64,000 bases of DNA, from NCBI RefSeq assembly GCF_003149085.1, contig NZ_QGDT01000011.1, forward strand, positions 1 through 64,000. Direction: 5' to 3'. The stretch's first letter is position 1, and every line of letters starts with the position of its first letter. Below the pieces are notes generated by a model. That model saw only the letters and a program-made list of their open reading frames with translations. It was not told the DNA's origin and searched no databases. The stretch comes from Dyadobacter jejuensis. GTDB taxonomy: Bacteria; Bacteroidota; Bacteroidia; Cytophagales; Spirosomataceae. The translations under genes were made by a program, and so were the position numbers. This document shows positions 1 to 8,046 of this stretch, one piece after another.

Positions 1-146
1 TGAACTGAATTTTCTCCTTTTTGCTCTCATAGTTCCACTAATTTAAGATTAAAAATTAAATTTTAACAGTGGCCCTAATTCTGGGGAGTATTATAATAAT
101 CTATGGCTCGTTGCAATTTGATCGCATACCGTTATAAAGCATTTTA

Positions 147-2543
147 CTATGCCACGACTGCGACGTTGTTAATCTCAATTCCAACGCTCTTTAAGAGTGA
201 CTCGTATTGGTCATTATCTTTCTCCGCAATTTTACTAAGTATAAAGCACGCTACTTTTTTCATTTCCGGAACGTCGATTGGTCGCATACTACGCTCAAAT
301 AACGCCTCCAAATGAGAATACTCATTATTAACTCGATCTGTCAAAGCAGCACCAGGATTATTTCCACCAAAAAATCTACCTAGTTTATCATCCTTTTCGA
401 TTGCATTTGGATATTTATAAAATAAAAATGCCTCTAGGAACTTTCTAGTATTATTAGCAATATTATAATACAAGTGATGATCTTCTTCGTTATCATCATC
501 CGCAACAGAACATTTATAAATTTGATGAAACAAATAATTAAATTCTGTTACATAGTTCTTCAAATATGCTGGCATTAGCTTGATTTTGCTACTTGCACCC
601 TCTCTCGTAATTATGAAATATTCAGAATTATTTTTATTCAATGCACCAGGAAGTCGTTTTAAATATTTTAGAAAATCAAGATTATGCGTAGAAACGAACA
701 ACTGGTCGTACAGTTCCTTCGCCACTATTTCTGCGTTAATTAAGCTGTAAACAAAGAAGATATGATTACTATCCAAACTTGATATTGGATCATCTATCCA
801 AATAATTGGCTTAGTATTTTTTGTTTCAATATCATCAAGCTTAGCCATGAAATAACAGAAAGCGATAAGACTACATTCTCCTTCACTCAAATGATGTGCC
901 TTTTTTGTACCTCGTATAATTTCAAATCTAGCTTTTTTATTTGCGTCAAGCTGATCTTCTCCACTTACTGCCTGTAGCGATAAAAAATCATGTCCAAAAA
1001 AATCGTTCAGATATTTATTGACCTGAATTGCTCCCTTCTCTTCATCATTTAGAAGTCTCTTCTTCGCCTCGATTTCACGTTCTTTTTTAGATATATCCGT
1101 CTTGATATCATCACGAGACTTTTTCGCATCGGTTAATTTTTTTTCAAGATCTTTCAATGATTTTGATGTCTCGGAATATTTTATCACAGAAGAAAAGTCA
1201 TGAACTTCTTTCAAACGAAGTAATTTTCTTGCCTCCGTTTGCTCAGTAGTGAGCGAGGCCGTGTATTTGTTGGATAATTGCCGAGCCTCCTCATACATTT
1301 TAGAGGCTCGTTGCAAGTGATCGGAATAATCGACACATGTACTGAAAATCGCTGAATTTATAAGGTCATCTTTTCGCTTCTTCAGTTGTTCCTCTAAGCT
1401 GTTAAGCTCATTGATATATTGCTTCGCTCTTCCAGTTGCAAGAACACGGATTCGAGAAACACGATGTTGGAATTTTGAGTAGAAAAGTCCTTTATCGTAT
1501 TTGCCGCAACCTTCAACTATCTTTCTTTCAATAGCTATCTCTGCAATTAATGAATCGATGTTATCCTCCAAGGCCTTAGATTCTTCATCGAAATGCTTAT
1601 CGAGTTTCTCCCATCTCGCCTCATCAATAATATTTCCGCAAAACGCGCAATCAGACCGCTTCTCTTTGTGAAGCAATCTGCCTTCTTTTACCCAGCGATT
1701 CAGAATTGCGTCTTTTACAAGTTCGTCGATTTTATCAGAAGCCCCTATTTCCCTTGTTATAAGTTCCTTTGATTTCCGTACAAGTTCATGAAATTTACTA
1801 TCAAATGTAGTTCCAACAGGAATGGGCGCATTTGGGGTCTCAATTAGTAATCTTTCGAGTTCACTCTGCCTAACTGTTGATACCGGGCTGTATTTACTAC
1901 TCAAAATGGACAGAATATCAGCCTCTAACTTGGGTTTTGTATAGTTTACATCACCAAATCGCTCCGGCTTATATTTAATTCCAATTTTTCTATTAGTGGC
2001 CTTTTCAGTCAACTGATTATCAAGTTTCTTGAAAGCTGATTGATAATTTTTATCAGTATCTGTTAGCTTTTCAACGGCAGCTACTAACTCCAGATAAAGT
2101 CCTGTTTCCTTTTTGTCTTCATTATTTCCAAGTGCATCTTTAAGAGCTTTAATCTCATCTTCAATTTGAGTGTTACCTCCCAGAATAGCGAAAGGCTCGA
2201 TGTTCTCATCAGGATTGTTTATAAATCTGAGATTATCCCGAATAAAGTCCTCATTAAAAACTCTGATAGTCTTTGTGCACGTGTTTAAATTCCCATGATT
2301 TATTTCTGTTGCATCGCTTAGCAGCACGGTAAATTCAGGAGACTCGTAACGTTCTGAAATATTTCCCGTTTCCAGTCCACGCAACACACGAGAAAGAGTT
2401 GTTTTACCTGAATAATTTCTTCCGTAGAGAATATTGATTTTCTTGAAGGAACAAATATTGTTCCCTTTATCTCGAAGATGGGTGTCCCAAAGAAAATTTT
2501 GAAACACTGCAAGGTTTTTAATGCTTTTAAATTTTGTGATCAT
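147..2543 (-). CDS. RloC-like AAA ATPase, candidate anticodon nuclease
   Basis: 798-residue protein of the AAA_13/RloC-PrrC type. Seen: Walker A GRNYSGKT at 41-48, one CxxC pair (C299, C302) between long coiled-coil stretches, ABC signature LSEGE at 552-556, Walker B IIWIDDP at 580-586, D-loop SSLD at 588-591 and H-loop STH at 618-620. After the ATPase core come R700, E704 and H744. That Arg-x3-Glu...His set matches the order and first spacing of the PrrC/RloC anticodon-nuclease triad. Family knowledge: RloC proteins are about this long, carry a zinc hook, and cut tRNA anticodons after phage or DNA-damage stress. Inference: an abortive-infection nuclease. The gene is clearly more AT-rich than the core genome and lies 145 bp downstream of the AbiE pair on the same strand. 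The main alternative is an AAA_13 ATPase without nuclease activity. Confidence 0.72.
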   Translation of the reverse strand: MITKFKSIKNLAVFQNFLWDTHLRDKGNNICSFKKINILYGRNYSGKTTLSRVLRGLETGNISERYESPEFTVLLSDATEINHGNLNTCTKTIRVFNEDFIRDNLRFINNPDENIEPFAILGGNTQIEDEIKALKDALGNNEDKKETGLYLELVAAVEKLTDTDKNYQSAFKKLDNQLTEKATNRKIGIKYKPERFGDVNYTKPKLEADILSILSSKYSPVSTVRQSELERLLIETPNAPIPVGTTFDSKFHELVRKSKELITREIGASDKIDELVKDAILNRWVKEGRLLHKEKRSDCAFCGNIIDEARWEKLDKHFDEESKALEDNIDSLIAEIAIERKIVEGCGKYDKGLFYSKFQHRVSRIRVLATGRAKQYINELNSLEEQLKKRKDDLINSAIFSTCVDYSDHLQRASKMYEEARQLSNKYTASLTTEQTEARKLLRLKEVHDFSSVIKYSETSKSLKDLEKKLTDAKKSRDDIKTDISKKEREIEAKKRLLNDEEKGAIQVNKYLNDFFGHDFLSLQAVSGEDQLDANKKARFEIIRGTKKAHHLSEGECSLIAFCYFMAKLDDIETKNTKPIIWIDDPISSLDSNHIFFVYSLINAEIVAKELYDQLFVSTHNLDFLKYLKRLPGALNKNNSEYFIITREGASSKIKLMPAYLKNYVTEFNYLFHQIYKCSVADDDNEEDHHLYYNIANNTRKFLEAFLFYKYPNAIEKDDKLGRFFGGNNPGAALTDRVNNEYSHLEALFERSMRPIDVPEMKKVACFILSKIAEKDNDQYESLLKSVGIEINNVAVVA

Positions 2544-2688
2544 TCAGAGGGTTTCTAAAAATGCGTAAATAGCAATTTTACAACATTTATTTGAACGCTA
2601 CAACTAGATACAAGCATTATTAGTTAACGGTGACATTGATTGTGCAGGATAAAAAGTATTTCGGATACTCCATATTATGAATACACGA

Positions 2689-3588
2689 CTAGCCAAGCTT
2701 TTCTTTTAGTAACTCATACTGTTCTCGATGTTTTTCAGGGTTGCGTTGCTTTAGGATATTCAAATTACGGAGTTTCCATTGAATCGAGGGAAACCTCTCA
2801 AAATCATAAATGGACCAATCGGGCTCTGCATTTTTAAAACTGAGGAGGAAAGCTTTATCTGATTTGGTTAGCTTCTCGTTGACAGTCTTTACAAGTTGCT
2901 CTCTTACGGCTTCATATTCCTCGTAACTAAACTCCTCAGCGCTCATTCCTGAAAATTGGTTCACCATAGCCAGACGCTGATCCTGAAAATTCGGCATGAT
3001 CACTTCATTTATTGGTCGGTCACTACCAAGTAGGCAGAAGAGAAAACCCTGTCTGACTTCATCAGAAAATCCCTCATTGCTCAAGAGATATTTGACATCA
3101 AATAAATCCCGTGGGTGCTGGCGGTCAAGGGCGGCACATATTTTTCCGCCAAAAAGTTGTCCGAATGGAACAACCGAAATAGCAGCAAATACATCAAATT
3201 CTTCCTGAGCCCTTTCACAAAGGCGCATTTTTACCGGTTCCTTGAATGAGCCTCGCCCGACCAAATTGACTTCCAGTTTTATTTCCGCCCCTTGTGAAGA
3301 GATCAGAAGCTTTGCAATCTCCTTTTTATGCTGCACACGGACAGATGTAATTGTATTTTCTATCCTGCCCTGTATTCTTTCCAAAGCTTCCCCGATATTG
3401 CGTAAGGATGTTTCCCTGTCTTCAATCGGAAGGTAGGTTAAATCGATATCAACTGATAGCCGAGGCATATTGCGAACAAATAGATTGATAGCAGTGCCGC
3501 CATGCAATGCAAAACAATTTTCTTTTGCAACTTCTGGCAATACATCCAGAAGTAACCCGACCTGTCGTTTATAAAGTCTGTTTTCCAT
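2689..3588 (-). CDS. abiEii: AbiEii-type nucleotidyltransferase toxin
   Basis: 299-residue nucleotidyltransferase of the type IV toxin-antitoxin family AbiEii. The N-terminal motif HGGTAINLF followed by RLSVDIDL supplies the glycines and the two metal-binding aspartates of the polymerase-beta-like fold. The later stretch FGGKICAALDRQHPRDLFDVKYL matches the conserved second motif, in which the Lys and Asp residues are typical. Family knowledge: AbiEii/MenT-type toxins add nucleotides to tRNA or otherwise block growth and give phage resistance by abortive infection. The ATG at 3588 lies inside the end of the upstream antitoxin gene, a 20-bp overlap that suggests translational coupling. It is complete and of usual length. 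Confidence 0.88.
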   Translation of the reverse strand: MENRLYKRQVGLLLDVLPEVAKENCFALHGGTAINLFVRNMPRLSVDIDLTYLPIEDRETSLRNIGEALERIQGRIENTITSVRVQHKKEIAKLLISSQGAEIKLEVNLVGRGSFKEPVKMRLCERAQEEFDVFAAISVVPFGQLFGGKICAALDRQHPRDLFDVKYLLSNEGFSDEVRQGFLFCLLGSDRPINEVIMPNFQDQRLAMVNQFSGMSAEEFSYEEYEAVREQLVKTVNEKLTKSDKAFLLSFKNAEPDWSIYDFERFPSIQWKLRNLNILKQRNPEKHREQYELLKEKLG

Positions 3589-4351
3589 TCTTTTCCATTT
3601 CTTTAGGCACTGTTATTTGATACTTAGAAACATAACTTCCGTTCTTAACGAAACTGCGTTTCCCCTTTCCCATGTCGATTTCTTCGATTGTCAGATACTG
3701 AACCCATTGGTGATCTGCCTTTTCTGCCATGTATAGAAATAGGCGTTTTACCTTTATAGAATTACATTGCTCTAAAAGCTGCTGAACTGAATTAGGGCGC
3801 AGGTTATTCATGCCTTCCATCAACTGATAGCATTCTACTAAATCCAGGCTGCTAGTGGCCAGATACAGGCATTCCATCATCGCCCTGGCTGCCGACGACA
3901 CTTTGATGGAAAAAGATTTAACTGTCACTTCTGTCATCCCGATCTCAGCAGGTAGAAAAGAGGATTGATGATAGTCCAGCTTTATGCCCCAATCTGTGTT
4001 TTTGAACCAGGCTGGCAATACTTCTTTCTCTGCGCCGAATAAATCGACTTTGGACTGAGCCAATTCCAAATAATGGGCTTTGCCCAACAAGGATAAGGCT
4101 GCTCTGCCCCCTGGATGGATGGAGAGAGCGAGTTGGTGTTGTAAGGTATAGATAGCGCCTTCATAACTTACGGAATCGCCGACACGCCTCAGAGCTCCCG
4201 TATCAAAAGATTCCAGCCACCTGCTCTTTTTGTATCGGTTGAGCAACTGATTAGAATATCCCTTTTGATTAAGCCACGAGGTGGCAGAGACCGTTCCTAA
4301 GGGCCAGTCTTGCAACAAAAGGTTTATTTTTGTCTCACTTGATATACTCAT
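3569..4351 (-). CDS. abiEi: AbiEi-type antitoxin and autorepressor
   Basis: 260-residue protein immediately upstream of, and overlapping, the AbiEii toxin gene. The N-terminal 60 residues (ending near RRVGDSVSYEG) look like the winged-helix DNA-binding module of AbiEi antitoxins. The rest corresponds to the C-terminal antitoxin domain, with an SxxARAMMECLY segment typical of the family. Family knowledge: AbiEi neutralises the toxin without forming a stable complex (type IV) and represses its own operon by binding inverted repeats. Repeats of the AGTTTATAA type lie just upstream, which supports autoregulation. The call rests on gene pairing as much as on the protein itself. Confidence 0.82.
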   Translation of the reverse strand: MSISSETKINLLLQDWPLGTVSATSWLNQKGYSNQLLNRYKKSRWLESFDTGALRRVGDSVSYEGAIYTLQHQLALSIHPGGRAALSLLGKAHYLELAQSKVDLFGAEKEVLPAWFKNTDWGIKLDYHQSSFLPAEIGMTEVTVKSFSIKVSSAARAMMECLYLATSSLDLVECYQLMEGMNNLRPNSVQQLLEQCNSIKVKRLFLYMAEKADHQWVQYLTIEEIDMGKGKRSFVKNGSYVSKYQITVPKEMEKNGKQTL

Positions 4352-4392
4352 AGTTTATCTATACAGAATAAAACAAACTTTATAAAGCGTAA

Positions 4393-4432
4393 AGTTTATA
4401 ATTACCACAATTTATAAACTAATAGTTTATAA
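4393..4432. promoter_or_regulatory. Candidate AbiEi operator repeats
   Basis: Three copies of a 9-base word lie upstream of abiEi: AGTTTATAA at 4393-4401, its reverse complement at 4412-4420, and AGTTTATAA again at 4424-4432. A partial fourth copy (AGTTTATCT, 4352-4360) touches the abiEi start codon. AbiEi proteins are known to repress through inverted repeats, so this is a plausible operator. The AT-richness of the region weakens the case slightly. Confidence 0.5.
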
Positions 4433-4594
4433 ATAATATGTTTGGTAAACCTTTTTGTATGTGCCTCTTTTTTCCTGAGCCGGAAAACAGAGCCGTTTTG
4501 AATATATTCCAGCGGTAGAATGTTCATTCTTCTTGGGGCTGATATCCATTAGGCTAGATAAGCCCCAAGGTTTATTAGTTTCTTTGCCGCACGA

Positions 4595-4849
4595 CTAAGC
4601 TTTCGCTGCCGTCCTGTCCGCCTGCGTTGCTAAGTCGATCACATGATGAACAAGGAAATCCTCAACCAGTGACAGGGCATGACCCTTGTTTATCGGCGAC
4701 ATATCTGGCGTCAGCATGGTGTCCACATAAACCTCAACATCCCAAAGCTCGCGCGCTAGGTCTGGACTATCTGGTTCTATCCGTTCCATGACATCCTCGA
4801 AAGCCTCATTTGCTGTTTCAATAAAATCAACACGATCTATTGGATTCAA
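4595..4849 (-). CDS. Small acidic hypothetical protein
   Basis: 84-residue reading frame that would start at a TTG (4849), or 64 residues from an internal ATG at 4789. The product is acidic and probably helical (ETANEAFEDVMERIEPDSPDL), with no signal peptide or membrane segment, and I do not recognise the family. Its GC content is higher than the surrounding island. Its start overlaps the start of the small frame on the opposite strand, so probably only one of the two is real. Confidence 0.3.
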   Translation of the reverse strand: MNPIDRVDFIETANEAFEDVMERIEPDSPDLARELWDVEVYVDTMLTPDMSPINKGHALSLVEDFLVHHVIDLATQADRTAAKA

Positions 4850-5043
4850 TGGAAGTGTGGCGATTTGTGCCCCAAACTTTTCCCTATTATCTGCAAGCTC
4901 GCACCTGTGATGGCTTGATAGCGCCCAAACGTTTTGTAGATAGTGACAAAGACGAAGTTGTTAATACGTGGCGACTAATTGTCCTCAAATCAGCGTATGA
5001 AAGCTATCAGGAGGCGATTAAATTGGGGATGAACCAATATTAA
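4849..5043 (+). CDS. Small hypothetical protein
   Basis: 64-residue reading frame from an ATG at 4849 (the frame is open to a TTG at 4840). It contains a helix-like C-terminal half (VNTWRLIVLKSAYESYQEA) and an aromatic-rich N-terminus, and matches no family I know. It diverges from, and overlaps at its start, the acidic frame on the other strand. It may be a remnant of a larger gene in this decayed island. Confidence 0.28.
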   Translation: MEVWRFVPQTFPYYLQARTCDGLIAPKRFVDSDKDEVVNTWRLIVLKSAYESYQEAIKLGMNQY

Positions 5044-5140
5044 CTAAAAAAAGTATTACCAAACATTAATGCTAACGGTAGTATTGCGGTAGGACTGGAA
5101 ATTCGGAGCAATCAAAAATTTCAAATAAGTATTTGAAATT

Positions 5141-5187
5141 TGGTGAGCGTAAAAGGATTTGAACCTGTGACCCCTTCCATGTCAAGG
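5141..5187 (-). pseudogene. 3' fragment of tRNA-Val (GAC), likely att site
   Basis: Read on the minus strand this is the 3' part of a tRNA: anticodon loop TTGACAT (anticodon GAC), 3' anticodon strand GGAAG, variable loop, T arm with TTCAAAT, acceptor strand TACGCTC and a terminal ACCA. The 5' side is missing, because the bases before the loop no longer pair with GGAAG properly, and the T stem has a mismatch. Such 3' tRNA pieces are the usual footprint of tyrosine-recombinase integration. The integrase pseudogene begins about 150 bp away on the truncated side, the expected att-int spacing. No intact tRNA-Val is present in the window. Confidence 0.68.
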
Positions 5188-5338
5188 ATATCCCAGCCGT
5201 ATTATGTGATATTAACCCTGATAAACAGTCATTATAAAACGTTGTTTTTGCTTGAAACACAGGTCAAACAAGGTAAACTTAAATTGTCGTTATTTAACCC
5301 TCGTGGTAGCACTAGGATAGCACTGGCGCTAAAGACTA

Positions 5339-5842
5339 ATGAGCCGAAACAACGTAACATTTAAGAAAGAATCCATTAATCAACTTGTACCTTCTGAAAA
5401 ACGCTATCATATAACTGATAGCAAAATTCCAGGTCTATAGTTGGTTATCTACCCTAATGGTGTCCATACTTTTGTTCTGTATCGTAAAATTCAAGGAATT
5501 CCTGAGCGAGTAAAGATTGGTAGATATCCGGACATTACAATCGAGCAAGCTCGAAACCAAGCGCAAAAATTAGCCTCCGTCATCACATTAGGTGGAAATC
5601 CGCATAAAGATAAAATTGCGGAAAGAAGGGAAATAACCTTTAAGGATCTATATAATGAATACTACCGACATCACGCCCTGAAGTTCACCAAAAGACCTCA
5701 GGACAATAAAAAAATGATGGAACATCAGGTATTCCCTATATTTGGCAATCATAAAATTAGCAATATAACCTCTGATAAGATACGTCACCTGCATTCAAAA
5801 ATTGGTGAAAATAGAACAGGGGCATATGCTGCTCAATGCTGA
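5339..5842 (+). pseudogene. int: Truncated tyrosine-recombinase (P4-type) integrase
   Basis: From the ATG at 5339 the frame reads as the N-terminal arm-binding domain of P4-like integrases: KRYHITDSKIPGL, a TAG stop at 5438-5440, then LVIYPNGVHTFVLYRK and IGRYPDITIEQARNQAQKL, followed by the core-binding helices. It ends at a stop at 5840, where homology breaks off after RTGAYAA. The whole C-terminal catalytic domain, with the Arg-His-Arg-Tyr residues, is absent. The gene is therefore dead twice over, by an in-frame nonsense codon and by truncation. The break coincides with the start of the IS-like remnant. It should be read as the scar of an integrative element that used a tRNA-Val site. Confidence 0.85.
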
Positions 5843-6102
5843 CCCCCTTCTACTGATATTGACCCCTCCATAAATGGTTTTGGAGTGTTAGCTCCAATGG
5901 TCTGACAAATTTACAGTTTCATTCTTAACATTCGCCACCCGGTGAGCCCCTGTAAGAGAAAAAACAGTTAAGGCATTAAAAACTTATACTGGTAGCTGAA
6001 AAGTGGCCCCTTGATTACCATAATGACCGGCGCAGTATCGCAGTTATAGACAATTAATGTTTGAAAAAAACTTTAATCGCTGTCCAAGCATTTAGGGGGT
6101 CG
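5838..6102. mobile_element. Probable IS remnant (IS21-like ends)
   Basis: A gene-free stretch of about 265 bp between the broken integrase and hipA. It opens with TGACCCCC (5840-5847), repeated as TGACCCC at 5860-5866, and closes with GGGGGTC at 6095-6101 in opposite orientation. Pairs of such TGACCCC words resemble the ends of Bacteroidota IS21-family elements as I remember them. No istA or istB sequence remains. If correct, this is the deletion derivative of an IS that removed the 3' half of the integrase. Confidence 0.35.
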
Positions 6103-6112
6103 GTGAGCCATT

Positions 6113-7339
6113 TCATGCCAGTCTTTTATTTATCAAATCAATATTTGACTGACTTACGCCGTATTCTTTTGCCAAAGTCTTCCACAGGCCCAAGGCAGAC
6201 CTGGTTTGGGCTATACACTCTTCGACAAGTGCTTTTGACAGACCCGCTTCAAGACCCAGCTTTACAAGCTGCTTGTCACCGGGAATTCTCCCCTCGCCCA
6301 TAACCATGGTGCTTTGTTCTCCCCCAGGGCCATTAGAAAACGTCAGATCATAAGCTGGCGATAACTTCCACTCGCCTTTTTCATCCATCAGAAAACTGAA
6401 ATTTTTGGCATGGTCATCCCGGTTATGCGCCAGGACATTGAAAACAGCCAATCTATACATTTTCTCAACTTCCCGGATGTCTTTTGTAAGCTGCGCTGTT
6501 AACATCAGCAAATCTTCATAATCCAATGACGGTGTCCGAAAATCGCTATGCAACAACCCGCTCACGGTATGCATATGGTACCGTTTTGTTCCATCCCGAT
6601 CAAAACGTTTTGCCGCAAAATATCCGCTTCCCTTACTGGCTGTGAATAAATAAGCTTCAGACATTACAACGCCCGCATCCTTGGCCATGAGCGCATACAC
6701 GTATTCAATAGCGCCGGAATCCAGCCCGTCTTGAGAATTCGGAAATTTGACCAGCCAAGGTTCAAATCCTTGGGCGAGTTGCTTCGCTCCATGAGAAATG
6801 TTCTGACGGGTCTCATCAACCCCTATAAGTGCTTTAGGTCTTGCCCCGGCAGATGACCCATTTAAAGACAGAAGTTCCTGAATGATCTCTTCTGAACTTC
6901 CTGTAAGAACCTCGCCGGCTTGCTGAGCAAGATGGTCCAGATCGATCAAGCCATCTTTTACATCAGACGGACTATAATCCGGTTCATATACTAAGGCTCC
7001 CATTCCGTGAAACCCCACATATGCCAAACGGTCCAGTGGAGTAATATCTGACGGCAACATGTTTTGAGAACGCAAAAGGCGGTCAAATAATAAACGACCC
7101 CAGCCGTCAGGCAGGCTGTCGCTAAAAACCCCTGCCAATCCCTCGAACGGTCTCGCTTTAAAAGCGGTAACGCCTGTTTTGATAGGCAAACGTAGTGGAG
7201 AAATCTCCAATCTTGTTTGAATAATTGAGGCTTGATATTCAAAATAAACGGTATGGTCGCGCATAGCCAAACGCCCGACCGGAAGAATCTTACTTCCGAA
7301 ATCCAATCCTACTTTGAGTTCTGTGATGGGTCGTTTCAT
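6113..7339 (-). CDS. hipA: HipA-family Ser/Thr kinase toxin
   Basis: 408-residue protein with the HipA layout: an N-terminal coupling domain (about 10-110, including FEGLAGVFSDSLPDGWGRLL), a glycine-rich activation-loop region (GSSAGARPK, 161-169), ATP-binding Lys in LVKFP (K198), catalytic loop NRDDHAKNF (306-314, catalytic Asp D309) and metal-binding SPAYDL (D331). All expected catalytic residues are present, so the kinase should be active. Family knowledge: HipA phosphorylates targets such as glutamyl-tRNA synthetase and causes persistence, and HipB restrains it. Its ATG overlaps the hipB stop (ATGA, 7336-7339), giving a hipBA operon with antitoxin first. Confidence 0.92.
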   Translation of the reverse strand: MKRPITELKVGLDFGSKILPVGRLAMRDHTVYFEYQASIIQTRLEISPLRLPIKTGVTAFKARPFEGLAGVFSDSLPDGWGRLLFDRLLRSQNMLPSDITPLDRLAYVGFHGMGALVYEPDYSPSDVKDGLIDLDHLAQQAGEVLTGSSEEIIQELLSLNGSSAGARPKALIGVDETRQNISHGAKQLAQGFEPWLVKFPNSQDGLDSGAIEYVYALMAKDAGVVMSEAYLFTASKGSGYFAAKRFDRDGTKRYHMHTVSGLLHSDFRTPSLDYEDLLMLTAQLTKDIREVEKMYRLAVFNVLAHNRDDHAKNFSFLMDEKGEWKLSPAYDLTFSNGPGGEQSTMVMGEGRIPGDKQLVKLGLEAGLSKALVEECIAQTRSALGLWKTLAKEYGVSQSNIDLINKRLA

Positions 7340-7641
7340 TTGTGACGGCCTCGTTTACGGATTACCTTATCTTCCTTCAATACCTCATCGATAGAATTAA
7401 AAGTTGGCTTTTCTGGTTTGACAGCCTCCAACACTTCCTCCAGGCCACCAACCACCAATAGAAGCTTAAGGAATGACTCCAACGAGATCACCCCTTTCTG
7501 CTCAAATTTCCTTAAAGTTGGCAGGGCAACCCCCGAGCGCTCTGCCAGGCCTTCCTGAGTAAGACCCACACTTAAACGCCTGGAACGGACATTTTCAGCA
7601 AGTTTTCGAAGGGCCTTTGAGGGAGTTATAAGTGATATCAT
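7336..7641 (-). CDS. hipB: HipB-type XRE antitoxin
   Basis: 101-residue protein with a helix-turn-helix of the Cro/CI type at about 20-70 (RRLSVGLTQEGLAERSGVALPTLRKFEQKG) and a basic tail (RKRGRHK). It sits directly upstream of hipA with a 4-bp overlap, the standard antitoxin position. Family knowledge: HipB binds HipA and represses the operon. A palindrome immediately upstream of the ATG is a good operator candidate. Confidence 0.9.
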   Translation of the reverse strand: MISLITPSKALRKLAENVRSRRLSVGLTQEGLAERSGVALPTLRKFEQKGVISLESFLKLLLVVGGLEEVLEAVKPEKPTFNSIDEVLKEDKVIRKRGRHK

Positions 7642-7655
7642 GGCATTATTTAAGA

Positions 7656-7685
7656 ACTATAATGTGTTATTAATAACATTATAGT
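7656..7685. promoter_or_regulatory. Candidate HipB operator palindrome
   Basis: Fifteen bases upstream of the hipB ATG lie inverted arms ACTATAATG (7656-7664) and CATTATAGT (7677-7685) around a perfect 14-base palindrome TGTTATTAATAACA (7665-7678). The position and symmetry fit an autorepressor site for HipB. The rest of the 7642-8046 intergenic stretch contains only the tRNA terminator and no credible gene. Confidence 0.5.
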
Positions 7686-8000
7686 ATTACAAATATATCG
7701 AATTATAAACAAAGAAATGTGATTTTAACGGATCAAAACAAGCTGATAAGGAGCAACCTGGTAGAATGATCGTCAAGTGTTTGTACCAGCTTAGCCCTAC
7801 CATATCTTGGTCTATAACAGAGGTGATCCCTAAAAGGGTGATTTTAGGGTTGTCGGCCGTCGGCTTTCAGCTGTCGGCTAAATACGATCAAGATACTTAT
7901 TGGAGATTAAATCCATCTTGCCCCCTGTGCTCGAAAACGGAATTCCTATAGCTTACGGCCTAATGCCTATAGCTAAAAAATAATCCCCCCCAAAACGACT

Positions 8001-8033
8001 AAAGCCCCTAACTAATTAATAGTCAGGGGCTTT
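8001..8033 (-). terminator. Intrinsic terminator downstream of tRNA-Phe
   Basis: A 13-bp stem (AAAGCCCCTAACT / AGTCAGGGGCTTT, one G-T type mismatch) with a 7-base loop. It lies 14 bp beyond the 3' end of the tRNA on the minus strand. The stem ends in short T runs, so it could also work in the other direction. Confidence 0.6.
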
Positions 8034-8046
8034 AATATTGTCGTTG

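Noticed and set aside
103..315. Short plus-strand reading frame at the left end
   Set aside because: It lies mostly on the opposite strand of the 3' end of the RloC-like gene and has no family-like features, so it is a shadow.
147..2543. Rad50/SbcC-type repair ATPase
   Set aside because: It has a CxxC hook and ABC motifs, but the length, the AAA_13-type IDDPISSLD and HLSEGE motifs and the C-terminal Arg-Glu-His region fit RloC better, and no Mre11-like nuclease adjoins.
5140..5364. 74-codon plus-strand frame beginning GFEPVTPSMS
   Set aside because: It is the translated antisense of the tRNA-Val fragment and runs into the integrase start. Frames of this kind arise across tRNA T arms and are not genes.
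6061..6303. 80-codon plus-strand frame over the end of hipA
   Set aside because: It is antisense to the conserved C-terminus of HipA, so it is a shadow frame.
7766..7951. 61-codon plus-strand frame between hipB and tRNA-Phe
   Set aside because: Low-complexity composition with a local GTCGGC repeat, no conserved motif and no start signal.
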